64,000 nt of DNA from Pseudomonadota bacterium (GTDB lineage: Bacteria > Bdellovibrionota > UBA1018): contig JAIXQO010000004.1 in assembly GCA_027485695.1 (NCBI GenBank), positions 258,408 through 322,407 of the forward strand. Reading direction: 5' to 3'. The notes under the pieces were generated by a model. It saw only the letters and a program-made list of their open reading frames with translations, ran no database searches and had not been told where the DNA came from. Positions 25,839 through 34,852 of the stretch are shown in pieces. The translations under genes and the position numbers were made by a program. How positions within the stretch are numbered: position 1 is the first letter of the stretch; the number at the start of each line of letters is the position of its first letter.

Positions 25839-26537
25839 GTGAAAAGACTCTTCACCCTGGTTCTGTCCCTCACCCTCGTCGCTTGCGCATCTCCAACAAC
25901 GAAGACCTGGAAAATCGACCCTCCCCACTACGCGGGGACCAGCTTTGACGGTTACGAGAGCGTGATCAAACCGTTTCCAGCTCCCGGTTCAAAAGAGCAA
26001 TCTGATGACTGGAAACAACTTCTCGATTGGCAAAACAAACGAACCGACGTCGAATGTAAGGCCGCCGAAAAAGAGCGCGTCGGATCGCCTGATTCGTTCG
26101 TTGAGACGCTTTCGCCACCGATCCCAGCCAGCGATCTGCCGAAAATACTGCCACTCCTCTATCGCATCTGGAATGACTCCGCTTATGTCATTCATCATTT
26201 TAAAGATTCCTACCGTAGAGATCGCCCCTACATTCAAAGGCCGAACGACATTAAACCGTGCATTTCGATCTCGAGTTCACCGAGCTACCCGAGTGGGCAC
26301 GCCGCCCAAGGTACCGCATTCGGAGAGGTCCTGGCGGATCTCTATCCGAGTCGTGCGGCCGAGATGCGTGCCCGAGCGATTCAATATGGTGAACATCGCG
26401 TGATGGGTGGCGTTCATTTCCCGAGCGACGTCGCGCAGGGGCGTGCCATCGCGCAAGAGATGATGAAACGCATCCGTGCCAACACCATTTACCAGGCCAG
26501 CCTGCAGGAATTACGAGCGTCTCTGTCGAAATATTGA
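25839..26537 (+). CDS. PAP2-superfamily phosphatase lipoprotein (class A acid phosphatase type)
   Basis: The 232 residues start at GTG with AAAGG ten bases before. A lipoprotein signal (LVLSLTLVAC, Cys18) leads to a class A acid phosphatase core: KDSYRRDRP, PSYPSGHAAQG, and GEHRVMGGVHFPSDV, which together match the KX6RP-PSGH-SRX5HX3D motif of the PAP2 superfamily, with the first Ser of the third motif replaced. These enzymes release phosphate from many organic esters in the periplasm. It follows the transglycosylase gene by 34 bases and may share its message. Confidence 0.88.
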   Translation: MKRLFTLVLSLTLVACASPTTKTWKIDPPHYAGTSFDGYESVIKPFPAPGSKEQSDDWKQLLDWQNKRTDVECKAAEKERVGSPDSFVETLSPPIPASDLPKILPLLYRIWNDSAYVIHHFKDSYRRDRPYIQRPNDIKPCISISSSPSYPSGHAAQGTAFGEVLADLYPSRAAEMRARAIQYGEHRVMGGVHFPSDVAQGRAIAQEMMKRIRANTIYQASLQELRASLSKY

Positions 26538-26602
26538 CGTTCGAGATTCATGCTCAGCATTTGCCGTCGAACCGCCGATAGATCCTCAAGGACTGTTGGC
26601 AA

Positions 26603-27865
26603 ATGGAAGCTGTGAAGAAACTCATCTGCGTCTTACTGGTGCTATTCCTCGCGAATAGCGCCCGGGAATTCGTCATCGACGAGGTGAGTCCGCGTTTCAC
26701 TCAACTCAAGTTGGGTGAGATGGTCGATATCTATCGCACTCGCAAAGAACTGAACGAACAGTACATCGCTTGCCGATCACCGATCGGGCCTGCCTGCTTG
26801 GCTCCAACGGTTGCCGGCTATGAAAAACATTTCAATGAAAACGCGTCACTCGTTTATATCACCGAACTCAAGTACGCATACCTGAAGCATTTCTCGCGCC
26901 TCAAAGACCACCATACGGCATCGAATGACCTGACTGAAATCAGCTGCGCTCAAGCAGAGCTGATGGCAACGATCGTCTCCAAAAATCAGGCTTGGTTGGA
27001 TAAGAGAGTCGCCCTATCGCAAAAATCTTCGGAGAAAAAACTCGTTGAAGAGAACCACCAGATCGCGCGCGTTCTCCTAGGCGAAGTACGCCGATCACTC
27101 CAACGCAACGACTTGCCTACCGCGCTCCGCAGCCGATACATCCAAATCGGTGCGATCCTCAAGCCACTTGCTCTCGACAACGCTGCGCTACCGGTGGAAA
27201 CAGTAGCCCAAGTCCCCTCGGTGACTGCTAGCCGCGAACCCGCCAGCGTCTCCGCGCTGCCGAACGTCACGCCGGATAAAAAAACTCTCGACCTTCTCTG
27301 TAACCCTTACCATCCAGAGAAATGCGCTGAATTCGCTCAAGCTCAAAAAGAGCGTGGAAACTCCATTTTATCAAAAGAACTTTCCATCAAAGCTTGCCAA
27401 TGGAAGCACGCTGACAGCTGTTTTACCCTGGCACAAGATCTCGATGAAATGTCTCCTACCGAAGCCGCGCCGCTTTTTAAGCGCGCCTGTGACCTCGGAT
27501 CCATCGACGGTTGTCAGCGCTACGGAAATCATGTCTTCAAGAACGGAAATGAAATCCAGGCTGAGATCTATTGGACGCGCTCCTGTAACGCAAGCGGCGC
27601 CGATGGCTGCCTCTCTTTGGGAAACCTCCGTCTGACCCAAGGTAAAACGAACGACGCAATCGAGTATTTCAACAAAATCTGCAACTCACAGGTAGGGCTC
27701 GGATGCGTGAGACTCGGATACGCTTACCTCCAACAGGAGAAAACGAACTCCGCCATGCGTTCATTTGAAACCGGTTGCGCCAGTGGAGATCCCGAGGCCT
27801 GCCGACAAAAAGCCAAACTCACGCCTCCCGAAGATCCTCATCGGGTTCCAGCCTACTCCAATTAG
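26603..27865 (+). CDS. Secreted Sel1-like repeat protein with paired cysteines
   Basis: Residues 1-20 form a signal peptide. Residues 30-220 are helical and have no match I recognise. From about 230 to 410 there are five Sel1-like repeats of about 36 residues, each with two cysteines about eight apart, such as ACDLGSIDGCQRYGNHVF, SCNASGADGCLSLGNL, ICNSQVGLGCVRLGYA and GCASGDPEACRQKAKL. This is the Helicobacter Hcp (cysteine-rich Sel1) pattern, where each repeat is locked by a disulfide. An extracytoplasmic protein-binding role is likely. AAGGA precedes the ATG. Confidence 0.82.
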   Translation: MEAVKKLICVLLVLFLANSAREFVIDEVSPRFTQLKLGEMVDIYRTRKELNEQYIACRSPIGPACLAPTVAGYEKHFNENASLVYITELKYAYLKHFSRLKDHHTASNDLTEISCAQAELMATIVSKNQAWLDKRVALSQKSSEKKLVEENHQIARVLLGEVRRSLQRNDLPTALRSRYIQIGAILKPLALDNAALPVETVAQVPSVTASREPASVSALPNVTPDKKTLDLLCNPYHPEKCAEFAQAQKERGNSILSKELSIKACQWKHADSCFTLAQDLDEMSPTEAAPLFKRACDLGSIDGCQRYGNHVFKNGNEIQAEIYWTRSCNASGADGCLSLGNLRLTQGKTNDAIEYFNKICNSQVGLGCVRLGYAYLQQEKTNSAMRSFETGCASGDPEACRQKAKLTPPEDPHRVPAYSN

Positions 27866-28000
27866 CCCAGGCATTTACTCTTGTTCGTCATACGGCTGTC
27901 CAAATCTTGGTCAGCTGACCCAGCCTGTTCGCCGCTTAAAACGGATCTCTTCGGTTGGTCCACACCTTGCTCATAGGGCCGCGGGCAGAAGAGGTAGCGT

Positions 28001-28291
28001 ATGGGTATACGAACGAAAAACGCGTTAAAATGGATGGCTGGATCAATCGCATGGATTCTCGCATTTTTGATCATGAACGCCGAATCCGCTACTCGAGTCG
28101 CGTGCCCGAGGGGCAATGCCTTGGCTCGAGCCATGCGTTCCGCACGAGAGCTCACCGGGCTAGAGACGATCGAAAAGCTCTCAGCCAAATCCGCCTACCG
28201 CTATGAGTTCCGTTTCTCCGGTGGGAAACGGGCGACTGTCACTATCGATCCCGAATCTTGCGACACGCTCGAAGTAGAGACTCATGAGTAG
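28001..28291 (+). CDS. Small secreted protein upstream of the trypsin-like protease
   Basis: The 96-residue product has a signal peptide (WMAGSIAWILAFLIMNAESA). The mature part of about 66 residues contains two cysteines (VACPRGNALAR and DPESCDTLEV), a helical stretch (MRSARELTGLETIEKLSAKS) and two beta strands (YRYEFRFSGGKRATVTID). The gene is supported by AGAAGAGG before the ATG and by overlap of eight bases with the protease start. A secreted inhibitor, chaperone or propeptide-like partner of the protease is a possibility. I do not recognise the family. Confidence 0.7.
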   Translation: MGIRTKNALKWMAGSIAWILAFLIMNAESATRVACPRGNALARAMRSARELTGLETIEKLSAKSAYRYEFRFSGGKRATVTIDPESCDTLEVETHE

Positions 28292-29162
28292 AACGAGCAA
28301 AACCGCACACGCGGTTCGCTTGTGCTGGGTCATCTTCCTGGCTATCACCGGCAACCTCGCATGGGCCGACCCTGTCGAACACCCACATCAAATCGGTAAC
28401 GACTGGAGCCGCAAACCTGTTTTCGGAAGAAAACGAGCCAATCTCACCGGAGAGTTTGAGGTCCATTCCAGAGCCGTCGCCGAGATCGATCTCGGAACCG
28501 GAGTCCTGGCGGGATTCGTCGGGCAAGATTTGATACTTTTTGCAAATGATCACGTTTTTGGTTTTTTCAATCACAAAAATCAACGAGGTTTTCTTCCCGT
28601 ATCTCAGGTCGTTTTCCATTTCGACATAGTCGCGAGATACCCAAAAATCGATCTCGCCGTGCTTCGCGGTCGCTTAAAAACCCCTCAGGAATTCGAAAAA
28701 ATTCAAAACGATGCGACCACTATTTCACTGTCTGCTCAGGATGGCGAAGAACTGGTGACGTTCGGTTACGGGAACGAGAGCGGATCGCGACTCACCTGGA
28801 CCACCGACGACGATTGCCGGATTTTCTCATGCGACGGGATGCTCGTGAATTCGACGAGTGGCCATCTACGCCAGACGCTCCATGGTTGCGATGTCTCGGT
28901 GGGTGATTCAGGTGGACCTCTGTTTTCACGAAGAAACGGTCGGCTCGTCGGAATTCAAAGCGCTATGGGCGCTAAAATGACCGACTGGAGATACGACTCC
29001 AGGGAAATTCGCAGCCGTTACGAGCAAGATTTCAACTCCCTCGCGAATTCAGGCGTTTTGAATACGATGGTGAGCATGCCCGTCGCGCTGACCGCTTTCC
29101 TCTTGGACGAACGTGTTCCACGGGAGATCCGGGACGCGATCCGTTCACGAATTCAGCCGTAG
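28284..29162 (+). CDS. Secreted trypsin-like (S1) serine protease
   Basis: The 292 residues start with a signal peptide (LCWVIFLAITGNLAWA). The S1 catalytic triad is visible: His in ILFANDHVFGFF (in place of the usual TAAHC), Asp in YPKIDLAVLRG, and Ser in GDSGGPLFSRRNGRLVGIQS. A CRIFSCDG segment and the later Cys before the GDSGG probably form disulfides. Substrate pocket residues cannot be assigned. A trypsin-like enzyme paired with a small secreted protein is a setting where inhibition or activation in trans is common. It converges with ychF. Confidence 0.88.
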   Translation: MSRTSKTAHAVRLCWVIFLAITGNLAWADPVEHPHQIGNDWSRKPVFGRKRANLTGEFEVHSRAVAEIDLGTGVLAGFVGQDLILFANDHVFGFFNHKNQRGFLPVSQVVFHFDIVARYPKIDLAVLRGRLKTPQEFEKIQNDATTISLSAQDGEELVTFGYGNESGSRLTWTTDDDCRIFSCDGMLVNSTSGHLRQTLHGCDVSVGDSGGPLFSRRNGRLVGIQSAMGAKMTDWRYDSREIRSRYEQDFNSLANSGVLNTMVSMPVALTAFLLDERVPREIRDAIRSRIQP

Positions 29163-29171
29163 ACGTCGACC

Positions 29172-30272
29172 TTAAACTGCAAAACGGAAATGCATGATAT
29201 CGCCATCGCGGACGATATACTCTTTGCCCTCTAGGCGGAGAGCGCCAGCGTCTTTGACGGCGCTTTCACTCTTATGCTTCATCAAATCATCGTAAGAGAA
29301 TACTTCGGCCTTGATGAAACCGCGCTCGAAATCCGTGTGAATCACGCCAGCGCACTGCGGAGCTTTCCAACCTTTTTGGAACGTCCAAGCGCGAACTTCG
29401 ACTTCACCAGCGGTGAAATAGGTTTGTAGGCCCAGCAAGTTGTAACCAGCGCGGATCACGCGGTTCAAGCCCGGTTCTTCCATCCCCATTTCCTTCAGGA
29501 ACGCTTCTTTTTCGGCGTCGTCGAGTTCGGAAATCTCCGATTCGATTTTACCGCAGATTTGAACCACCGGAGCGCCCTCGGTCGCCGCATGTTCCATCAC
29601 TTTTTTCACGAGCGCGTTTGGCTCGGACGAGTTGATATCCGTGTCATCGACGTTCGCGATGTACATGACTTTTTTGGAAGTGATCAGGTGGTAGTCATAG
29701 ATGAGCGCGAGTTCGTCGTCGCTGAGCTTGAGGCTACGAACCGTTTTACCCGTTTCGAGGGCGGCTTTGACGGGTTCGAGTACGCCGAGAACGGCGCCCG
29801 CTTTTTTGTCTCCCGTGCGAGCGAGTTTCTGAAGGCTCGTGAAACGCTTATTGATCGCTTCCAAGTCAGAGAGGATCAACTCCAGATCAATGACCGAGAT
29901 GTCGCGAATCGGATCGACCGAACCATCCACGTGAACGACGTTCGGATCCTGGAAACAACGAACGACGTGCGCGATCGCATTCGTCTCGCGAATGTGACCG
30001 AGGAATTGGTTGCCCAGGCCCTCGCCTTTGGAAGCGCCTTTGACGAGGCCGGCAATGTCGACGAACGTCATATCGGTCGGGATGATGTTCTTGGGCTTGA
30101 TGTATTGAGAAATGGCCTTGAGGCGGGGATCCGGCACCTTGACGATGCCCGTGTTCGGATCAATCGTGCAGAACGGATAGTTCGCGGCTTCGGCCTTGGC
30201 CGAGGTCAGGGCGTTAAAGATCGTGGATTTTCCGACGTTAGGCAGACCGACGATACCGCATTTGAATCCCAT
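29172..30272 (-). CDS. ychF: YchF, Obg-family P-loop ATPase/GTPase
   Basis: The 366 residues are typical of YchF: the P-loop [15 protein letters not shown], switch sequence [38 protein letters not shown] in place of the NKxD motif (which explains its ATP preference), and the C-terminal TGS/ubiquitin-like domain with [14 protein letters not shown] and a FRFAV end. YchF binds ribosomes and takes part in oxidative stress. It is the last gene of a prs-pth-ychF run, eight bases after pth. Confidence 0.98.
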   Translation of the reverse strand: MGFKCGIVGLPNVGKSTIFNALTSAKAEAANYPFCTIDPNTGIVKVPDPRLKAISQYIKPKNIIPTDMTFVDIAGLVKGASKGEGLGNQFLGHIRETNAIAHVVRCFQDPNVVHVDGSVDPIRDISVIDLELILSDLEAINKRFTSLQKLARTGDKKAGAVLGVLEPVKAALETGKTVRSLKLSDDELALIYDYHLITSKKVMYIANVDDTDINSSEPNALVKKVMEHAATEGAPVVQICGKIESEISELDDAEKEAFLKEMGMEEPGLNRVIRAGYNLLGLQTYFTAGEVEVRAWTFQKGWKAPQCAGVIHTDFERGFIKAEVFSYDDLMKHKSESAVKDAGALRLEGKEYIVRDGDIMHFRFAV

Positions 30273-30279
30273 AAAATTC

Positions 30280-30873
30280 CTATCCTTGTTTCTTATCCTT
30301 AGTGGAAGCGTTTAACTGATTCATGGCTTGAACGAGATTTCCCTCGAGCGCCAGTTCCAAACCTTTTTTGACGTCGACGAATACATTCGCCCATTCGTCA
30401 CACTCTTGTTGCGAGAATCGACTGAGCACGAAATCGGCTACGTCCAATCGCAGATTCAGTTTTCTCGGATGTCCGATCCCGAGTCGAAATCTCGCGAAAT
30501 CAGCAGTACCGATCGAAGCTTCAATCGACTTCAGTCCATTGTGGCCAGCGGTCCCGCCGCCCTTCTTGATCTTGAACTGATACGGTTCGAGGTCGAGTTC
30601 ATCTTGAAGCACGATCAGGTCCGTCGGTTCACAGCGGTAGAATCGATAGAGCGGCGCAACGGCCTTGCCCGATAGATTCATGAACGTCAGCGGTTTCACG
30701 AGGAGGACTTTTTCACCTTTCCATTCGAACTGCGTGATCTCGGCGTCATTCTTGATCGTATCGCCAGACGTTTTCCACGCGTCTTTGCAGTAGTCGAGTG
30801 CGAGCCACCCGATATTATGCCGGGTCACTTCGTAACGAGGGCCCGGATTTCCTAATGCAACGATCAGTTTCAT
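30280..30873 (-). CDS. pth: Peptidyl-tRNA hydrolase
   Basis: Pth rescues tRNA by cutting the ester bond in peptidyl-tRNA released by stalled ribosomes. The 197 residues hold the family motifs: LGNPGPRYEVTRHNIGW with the catalytic His, PLTFMNLSGKAV, VLQDELDLEPYQFKIKKGG with the catalytic Asp and GTAGHNGLKSIEASIGT. It is placed between prs and ychF. Many bacteria have ribosomal protein L25 between prs and pth; it is absent here. Confidence 0.98.
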   Translation of the reverse strand: MKLIVALGNPGPRYEVTRHNIGWLALDYCKDAWKTSGDTIKNDAEITQFEWKGEKVLLVKPLTFMNLSGKAVAPLYRFYRCEPTDLIVLQDELDLEPYQFKIKKGGGTAGHNGLKSIEASIGTADFARFRLGIGHPRKLNLRLDVADFVLSRFSQQECDEWANVFVDVKKGLELALEGNLVQAMNQLNASTKDKKQG

Positions 30874-30888
30874 GGACAGCGTGACCGA

Positions 30889-31839
30889 TCAGATAAAAAG
30901 ACTGCTCACGCTGTCATAGTGGTGAATGCGCTGAATTGCTTCTGCCAAAATGGGCGCGACCGAAAGTTGTTTGATTTTCGTGCAGGATTTGCCGGCTTCC
31001 GAGAGTGGGATCGTATCGGTCACGATCACTTCTTTGATCGGAGACGCTGACAACCGCTCGATCGCTGGACCGCTGAGCACGCCATGAGTAGCTGCTGCAT
31101 ATACCGCAGTCGCACCATGCGAAAGGCAGGCATTAACCGCTTCGGTGAGCGTTCCCGCCGTATCGATCATGTCATCGACGATGATCGCCGTCTTGCCGCT
31201 CACATCACCGATAATATTCATCGCTTTGGCAACGTTCGGGCCTACGCGACGTTTATCGATCAGGGCGACCGAACAATCAAGGTGCTTGGCGTATGCACGG
31301 GCGCGCTCAACGCCGCCGGCGTCCGGAGAAACCATCACAACGTCTTGAGACGGAAGCTTGAGCTGTTTGAGATACTGAAGAATGACCGGACTCGAGAACA
31401 AGTTATCGACCGGAATATTGAAGAAGCCCTGAATCTGAGCGGCGTGAAGATCCATCGTCACCACGCGGGTCGCGCCGGCCGATGTCAGGAGATCCGCGAC
31501 GAGTTTCGCACTGATCGGCGTACGTGGTTGGACTTTTCGATCTTGGCGAGCGTAACCGTAGTATGGGATCACGACGGAAATTTCTTTCGCGCTCGCGCGC
31601 TTGAGCGCGTCGATCATGATCAGAAGTTCCATCAAGTTGTCGTTGACCGGATTGCAGGTCGATTGAACGACGTAACAAGCGCGACCACGAACGTTCTCTT
31701 TGACCTCGACGAAGATCTCGGCATCCGAGAACCGGCGAACTTCCAATTGACCCAGGGGTTTACCCAAATGTTTGGAAATATTCTGAGCAAGCGGAAGGCT
31801 GGAATTTCCGGAGAGAACAACCCAATCACGATAGCGCAT
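30889..31839 (-). CDS. prs: Ribose-phosphate pyrophosphokinase
   Basis: This enzyme makes PRPP from ribose 5-phosphate and ATP for nucleotide, His and Trp synthesis. The 316 residues contain the usual blocks: VLSGNSSLPLAQNISKHLG, the RFSDAEIFVEVKENVRG flag region, IPYYGYARQDRKVQPRTPISAKLVADLL, and the PRPP-binding loop AIIVDDMIDTAGTLTEAV. Length and motifs fit the class I enzyme. It sits 16 bases before pth in the same direction. Confidence 0.98.
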   Translation of the reverse strand: MRYRDWVVLSGNSSLPLAQNISKHLGKPLGQLEVRRFSDAEIFVEVKENVRGRACYVVQSTCNPVNDNLMELLIMIDALKRASAKEISVVIPYYGYARQDRKVQPRTPISAKLVADLLTSAGATRVVTMDLHAAQIQGFFNIPVDNLFSSPVILQYLKQLKLPSQDVVMVSPDAGGVERARAYAKHLDCSVALIDKRRVGPNVAKAMNIIGDVSGKTAIIVDDMIDTAGTLTEAVNACLSHGATAVYAAATHGVLSGPAIERLSASPIKEVIVTDTIPLSEAGKSCTKIKQLSVAPILAEAIQRIHHYDSVSSLFI

Positions 31840-31890
31840 GGCTAAGGATTTACCCTATTGCCGCCCTGCCCCGCAACCAGCGAATATCGC

Positions 31891-32535
31891 TTAAGTGGAG
31901 GGAGGCGCGGTCGGCGCCAGGTCCTGACGTTTGCGATGGGTTTCCAGGAATTTATACAGATCCGCATAGTGCTCACGAAGACCCATCCATGGAGCGCGAA
32001 TTTCAATGTATTCGAGGGCAATGATCAGGTCATATCCGGCCTGAGTCAGCTGGAAATCCGAGATTTTCCAAGGCAATTGATTGAGGGGCTGCCCCTGGAT
32101 GGCGCGCAAGGTTCGGCGAATATTCTCCTCGTACTCGAACTTGTATTCCTGCGAAGACGCCTGGCGCTGGGTCTCTAAGAAAAGCGCGACCGTGTTCGTC
32201 ATCAAACCCTCGGCCCAAGTAGACGCCGCTCGGACCCGACTGCGGACCTCGAGATCGGCCGGCCACACCTTACCGCCTTGGGTGTCATGCAAGTACTCTA
32301 AAATCGTCGCGGAATCGGCGAGCGTAAAATGATCCCCCCCGTTTCGAACGACAAGCGCTGGAACCGTACCCAGCGGAGTCGCCTTGAGAAACTCGGCTGA
32401 TGGCTCAAATACGCTGATCTCGTGCGCCTCAAACGGTACGAGCAGCCTCTGAAGCGCGATTCTCACTCGACGAGCGAATGGGGAGCGAACAGAGAAATAG
32501 AGTTCAAAGGTCGGGGTCGATTTCTGGGCTAGCAT
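31891..32535 (-). CDS. Glutathione S-transferase-like protein
   Basis: The 214 residues have a thioredoxin-like N-terminal domain (FELYFSVRSPFARRVRIALQRLLVPFEAHEI), with the GST glutathione-binding ADSATILEYL turn preceded by VPALVV, and an all-helical C-terminal domain. It resembles the bacterial GST / maleylacetoacetate isomerase-like set. The substrate is not known. It lies 51 bases ahead of prs on the same strand. Confidence 0.88.
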   Translation of the reverse strand: MLAQKSTPTFELYFSVRSPFARRVRIALQRLLVPFEAHEISVFEPSAEFLKATPLGTVPALVVRNGGDHFTLADSATILEYLHDTQGGKVWPADLEVRSRVRAASTWAEGLMTNTVALFLETQRQASSQEYKFEYEENIRRTLRAIQGQPLNQLPWKISDFQLTQAGYDLIIALEYIEIRAPWMGLREHYADLYKFLETHRKRQDLAPTAPPST

Positions 32536-32550
32536 GCAGCCATTTGTAAC

Positions 32551-33324
32551 CTAACGCTTGGAATCCGCCCAACCGAAAACCGCGCGAAGCACGTCAGAAG
32601 AACGCTTAAGCGGGTTCTCGCGGATCTGCTTCTCTTCTTCGGCGACGAGCGTGAAGATCCCGTCTAACGTACGGTCCAAAACATGCTCTTCGATGCTTGG
32701 ATTTACTTTCGTCGTGCCCGGGATCTTATTGTAAACCTGGGAGACTGAGTTCCAGGCTTGCGTGACTTTGGCTTTGGTCAAAGAAGCTTTGACCGGAGCG
32801 CGCATTTTCTTTTTGAGTTCTTCGGTCGAGGAGTCTTTCAAATACTGAGTGGCTGCACCGTCTCCGCCTCTGACGATCTTGATTGCGTCTTGAATCGTGA
32901 GCTTTTGGATCGCTTTCAGGAATACGCTGCCGGCTTCTTTGGAGGCTTGCTCGGCCGCGGTGTTCATCGATTTCACAAACGGATCCAGGACGTCGCCAAA
33001 CCCAAGGTCCTTGACCTTGTTCTGAACGACGGCGAGTTCGGCAGGGATGCCGATGCGGATCTTGTCATTCTTAAAGAATCCGTCCGCCTGCGAAGCCGTC
33101 GCCGAAGCGTTCTGGGCACCGATACTCAGGGCTTCTTTGAGAGCCTGAGCGGCTGTTTCTTCGGATGGAGAACGCAGGCCGTTTTCAATCGCCTTAAAGA
33201 GCGCGGTCGGATCGAGTTTCGATTCTTCGCGTGTGGTGTTCTCGGACTGAGAAGCCGTTTTGCATCCCGCAAAACCTGCAATAGCCGCGACTGAGAGTAC
33301 TACGATCGCCTTCCTGGTATTCAT
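32551..33324 (-). CDS. DUF4197 family lipoprotein
   Basis: The start is the ATG at 33324, preceded by GGAGA at about 10 bases; an earlier ATG at 33489 lies inside the rhodanese gene. The product is 257 residues. A lipoprotein signal (VVLSVAAIAGFAGC, Cys21) leads to a DUF4197-type domain: ALSIGAQNASATASQADGFFKNDKIRIGIP, PFVKSMNTAAEQASKEAGSVFLKAI, IVRGGDGAATQYL, and the end VAEEEKQIRENPLKRSSDVLRAVFG. DUF4197 proteins are outer membrane or periplasmic and have no known function. The gene is co-directional with rhodanese and GST. Confidence 0.88.
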   Translation of the reverse strand: MNTRKAIVVLSVAAIAGFAGCKTASQSENTTREESKLDPTALFKAIENGLRSPSEETAAQALKEALSIGAQNASATASQADGFFKNDKIRIGIPAELAVVQNKVKDLGFGDVLDPFVKSMNTAAEQASKEAGSVFLKAIQKLTIQDAIKIVRGGDGAATQYLKDSSTEELKKKMRAPVKASLTKAKVTQAWNSVSQVYNKIPGTTKVNPSIEEHVLDRTLDGIFTLVAEEEKQIRENPLKRSSDVLRAVFGWADSKR

Positions 33325-33362
33325 CACTTGAGTTCTCCGTTTGATATTGAGCTTGTTATAGA

Positions 33363-33731
33363 TCATCGATCTTCTGGAAGCTGCTTCTCGCGCCAAGCGC
33401 GAATGCCTCCGGTCATCGAATAGACGTTTTGATATCCCATTTTTTGAAGCGCATCGCCCGCGAGAGCAGATCGAAATCCGCCGCCGCAATAAAGCACCAC
33501 GGTGTCGTTCGTGTTAGTAACGACTGTCTCGATATCCCGCTCGATCACGCCTTTGCCCAGATGGATAGAACCTTGCGCACGACCAGCCGCCCATTCGGAT
33601 TCTTCGCGAACGTCGATGAAGTGAAATGCCGCTCCTTCTTTGCGCCATTTCAAAACGTCGTCAATCGTGATTTCACGAACGCGTTTCAAAGAATCTTCGA
33701 CGATCTTAAGAAAACCCGGTGAGTGTTTCAT
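33363..33731 (-). CDS. Single-domain rhodanese-like protein
   Basis: Rhodaneses move a sulfane sulfur through a persulfide on an active-site Cys. The 122 residues form one complete domain with FHFIDVREESEWAAGRAQGSIHLGKG and the active site Cys82 in LYCGGGFRSALAG, then MGYQNVYSMTGGIRAW. The first bases overlap the LysR stop by four (ATGA), so LysR and rhodanese are translationally coupled. A sulfur- or redox-responsive pair is inferred. Confidence 0.93.
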   Translation of the reverse strand: MKHSPGFLKIVEDSLKRVREITIDDVLKWRKEGAAFHFIDVREESEWAAGRAQGSIHLGKGVIERDIETVVTNTNDTVVLYCGGGFRSALAGDALQKMGYQNVYSMTGGIRAWREKQLPEDR

Positions 33732-34663
33732 GCTCGATTCTGCTTTCTGATATTCTCCAACGATTCGCTCAAATGTTCAAAGACTGCTTGCACGCTTTTT
33801 GTTTGCGTCCGCTCTTTGAGGGTGGCGACTGATATAAAATTTTTGGCGGGCACGCCCTTGCCGGTGAATACGTGGAGCTTGGCGCCCTCTTTTTGGAGTT
33901 TTTTGACTAAGTGACCTGGCAATATTCCGGCACCCAGGCCCGATACCACCAGACGCGCGACGCCTTGAGTATCTTCAATGGTGGATTTGACCTGAAGACG
34001 AAAATCCTCTTCTCCGAAATGGTGGGAGAACCAACGACGGAGGATCTGCTCATCCTTGGAGAAATCCACGTACGGCAACGTCTCAAAAAACGCTCGATCC
34101 TGCTTCGAATCCGCCGGAAGATTTTTCAAGTGCGGCTGCGCGATGCAAAGCTCCAAGTGCTCGTCATAGACGGGGTCGAGCTGGACTTTTTTATCAGCCG
34201 GCATTTCGTCCACGAACGCGAAATCTACTTCGGCCTTGAGAATCAGTCCCATCATCTCCGCACCGTAACCGAGGCGGAAATGGAATTTTACCTTGGGGTG
34301 TTTCTCGGAGAACTTAGCCAACAAAGGGATGACGACGTTGTTTCCGAACTCAGTCGGCATGCCGATGTGAACGCGCCCAGAGAGCTGATTCTTCTCAGCT
34401 TGGATCTCGGAGAATGCTTCTTCGAGCAGGGCGAGGCTTTTTCTACAGGTTTCATAGAGCACAACTGCGCTCGCGGTCGGCACCACGCGCTGATTGATGC
34501 GATCAAAAAGCGGAACGCCGATAAACTCTTCGAGAGATTTGATGTGTTGGCTGATTCCACTCTGGGTGAGGTGGAGTTCGCGGGCCGCGGCAGTCATGCT
34601 TTTGGTGCGGTAGACGCACTCAAACACGCGAACCTGATTCAAATTCAGTTGATTAATAATCAT
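33728..34663 (-). CDS. LysR-family transcriptional regulator
   Basis: The 311 residues have an N-terminal winged helix (LNQVRVFECVYRTKSMTAAARELHLTQSGISQHIKSLEEF) and a C-terminal substrate-binding domain (GRVHIGMPTEFGNNVVIPLLAKF, VDFAFVDEM, and VARLVVSGLGAGILPGHLV). The effector is unknown. It overlaps the rhodanese gene. An inverted repeat at 34675-34699 just upstream is a candidate autoregulation and activation site, and a hairpin-rich RNA candidate is encoded opposite it. Confidence 0.95.
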   Translation of the reverse strand: MIINQLNLNQVRVFECVYRTKSMTAAARELHLTQSGISQHIKSLEEFIGVPLFDRINQRVVPTASAVVLYETCRKSLALLEEAFSEIQAEKNQLSGRVHIGMPTEFGNNVVIPLLAKFSEKHPKVKFHFRLGYGAEMMGLILKAEVDFAFVDEMPADKKVQLDPVYDEHLELCIAQPHLKNLPADSKQDRAFFETLPYVDFSKDEQILRRWFSHHFGEEDFRLQVKSTIEDTQGVARLVVSGLGAGILPGHLVKKLQKEGAKLHVFTGKGVPAKNFISVATLKERTQTKSVQAVFEHLSESLENIRKQNRA

Positions 34664-34674
34664 GATGGGTAAGT

Positions 34675-34699
34675 ATCATAACTAATAATTATTCATGAT
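34675..34699. promoter_or_regulatory. Inverted repeats upstream of the LysR gene
   Basis: ATCAT (34675-34679) and ATGAT (34695-34699) form arms around a second perfect palindrome, AATAATTATT (34684-34693). LysR regulators bind A/T-rich dyads between their own start and a divergent promoter, so this is a candidate site. The exact T-N11-A register is not certain. Confidence 0.4.
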
Positions 34700-34740
34700 C
34701 TAAATCGCGCGCTAATTTCCAGTTACGGTTACAGCACTCA

Positions 34741-34835
34741 GGTTCCGGGTCCCCCCAAATCCCCCGGAATCAGATGAAAGCCCAATTCGTACGGAATGAA
34801 TTTGATCCAACACCCCGTACAAATTGGGCTTTTTT
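34741..34835 (+). ncRNA. Candidate small RNA ending in an intrinsic terminator, divergent from LysR
   Basis: Two hairpins follow each other: TTCCGGG (34743-34749) with CCCGGAA (34763-34769), and AGCCCAATTCGTACGG (34779-34794) with CCGTACAAATTGGGCT (34815-34830), a 16-base stem with one mismatch. Six Ts end the second stem. The 5' end is not defined; it could start anywhere from about 34700. No convincing gene is read in this direction, which argues for a short transcript under LysR control. A 24-codon ATG-to-TAG frame (34774-34848) overlaps the second stem and is probably chance. Confidence 0.5.
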
Positions 34836-34852
34836 CATGCCCTTTTAGTAAA

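Noticed and set aside
34774-34848. 24-codon frame across the second hairpin of the RNA candidate
   Set aside because: Short, weak ribosome binding site and embedded in a terminator stem; probably chance.
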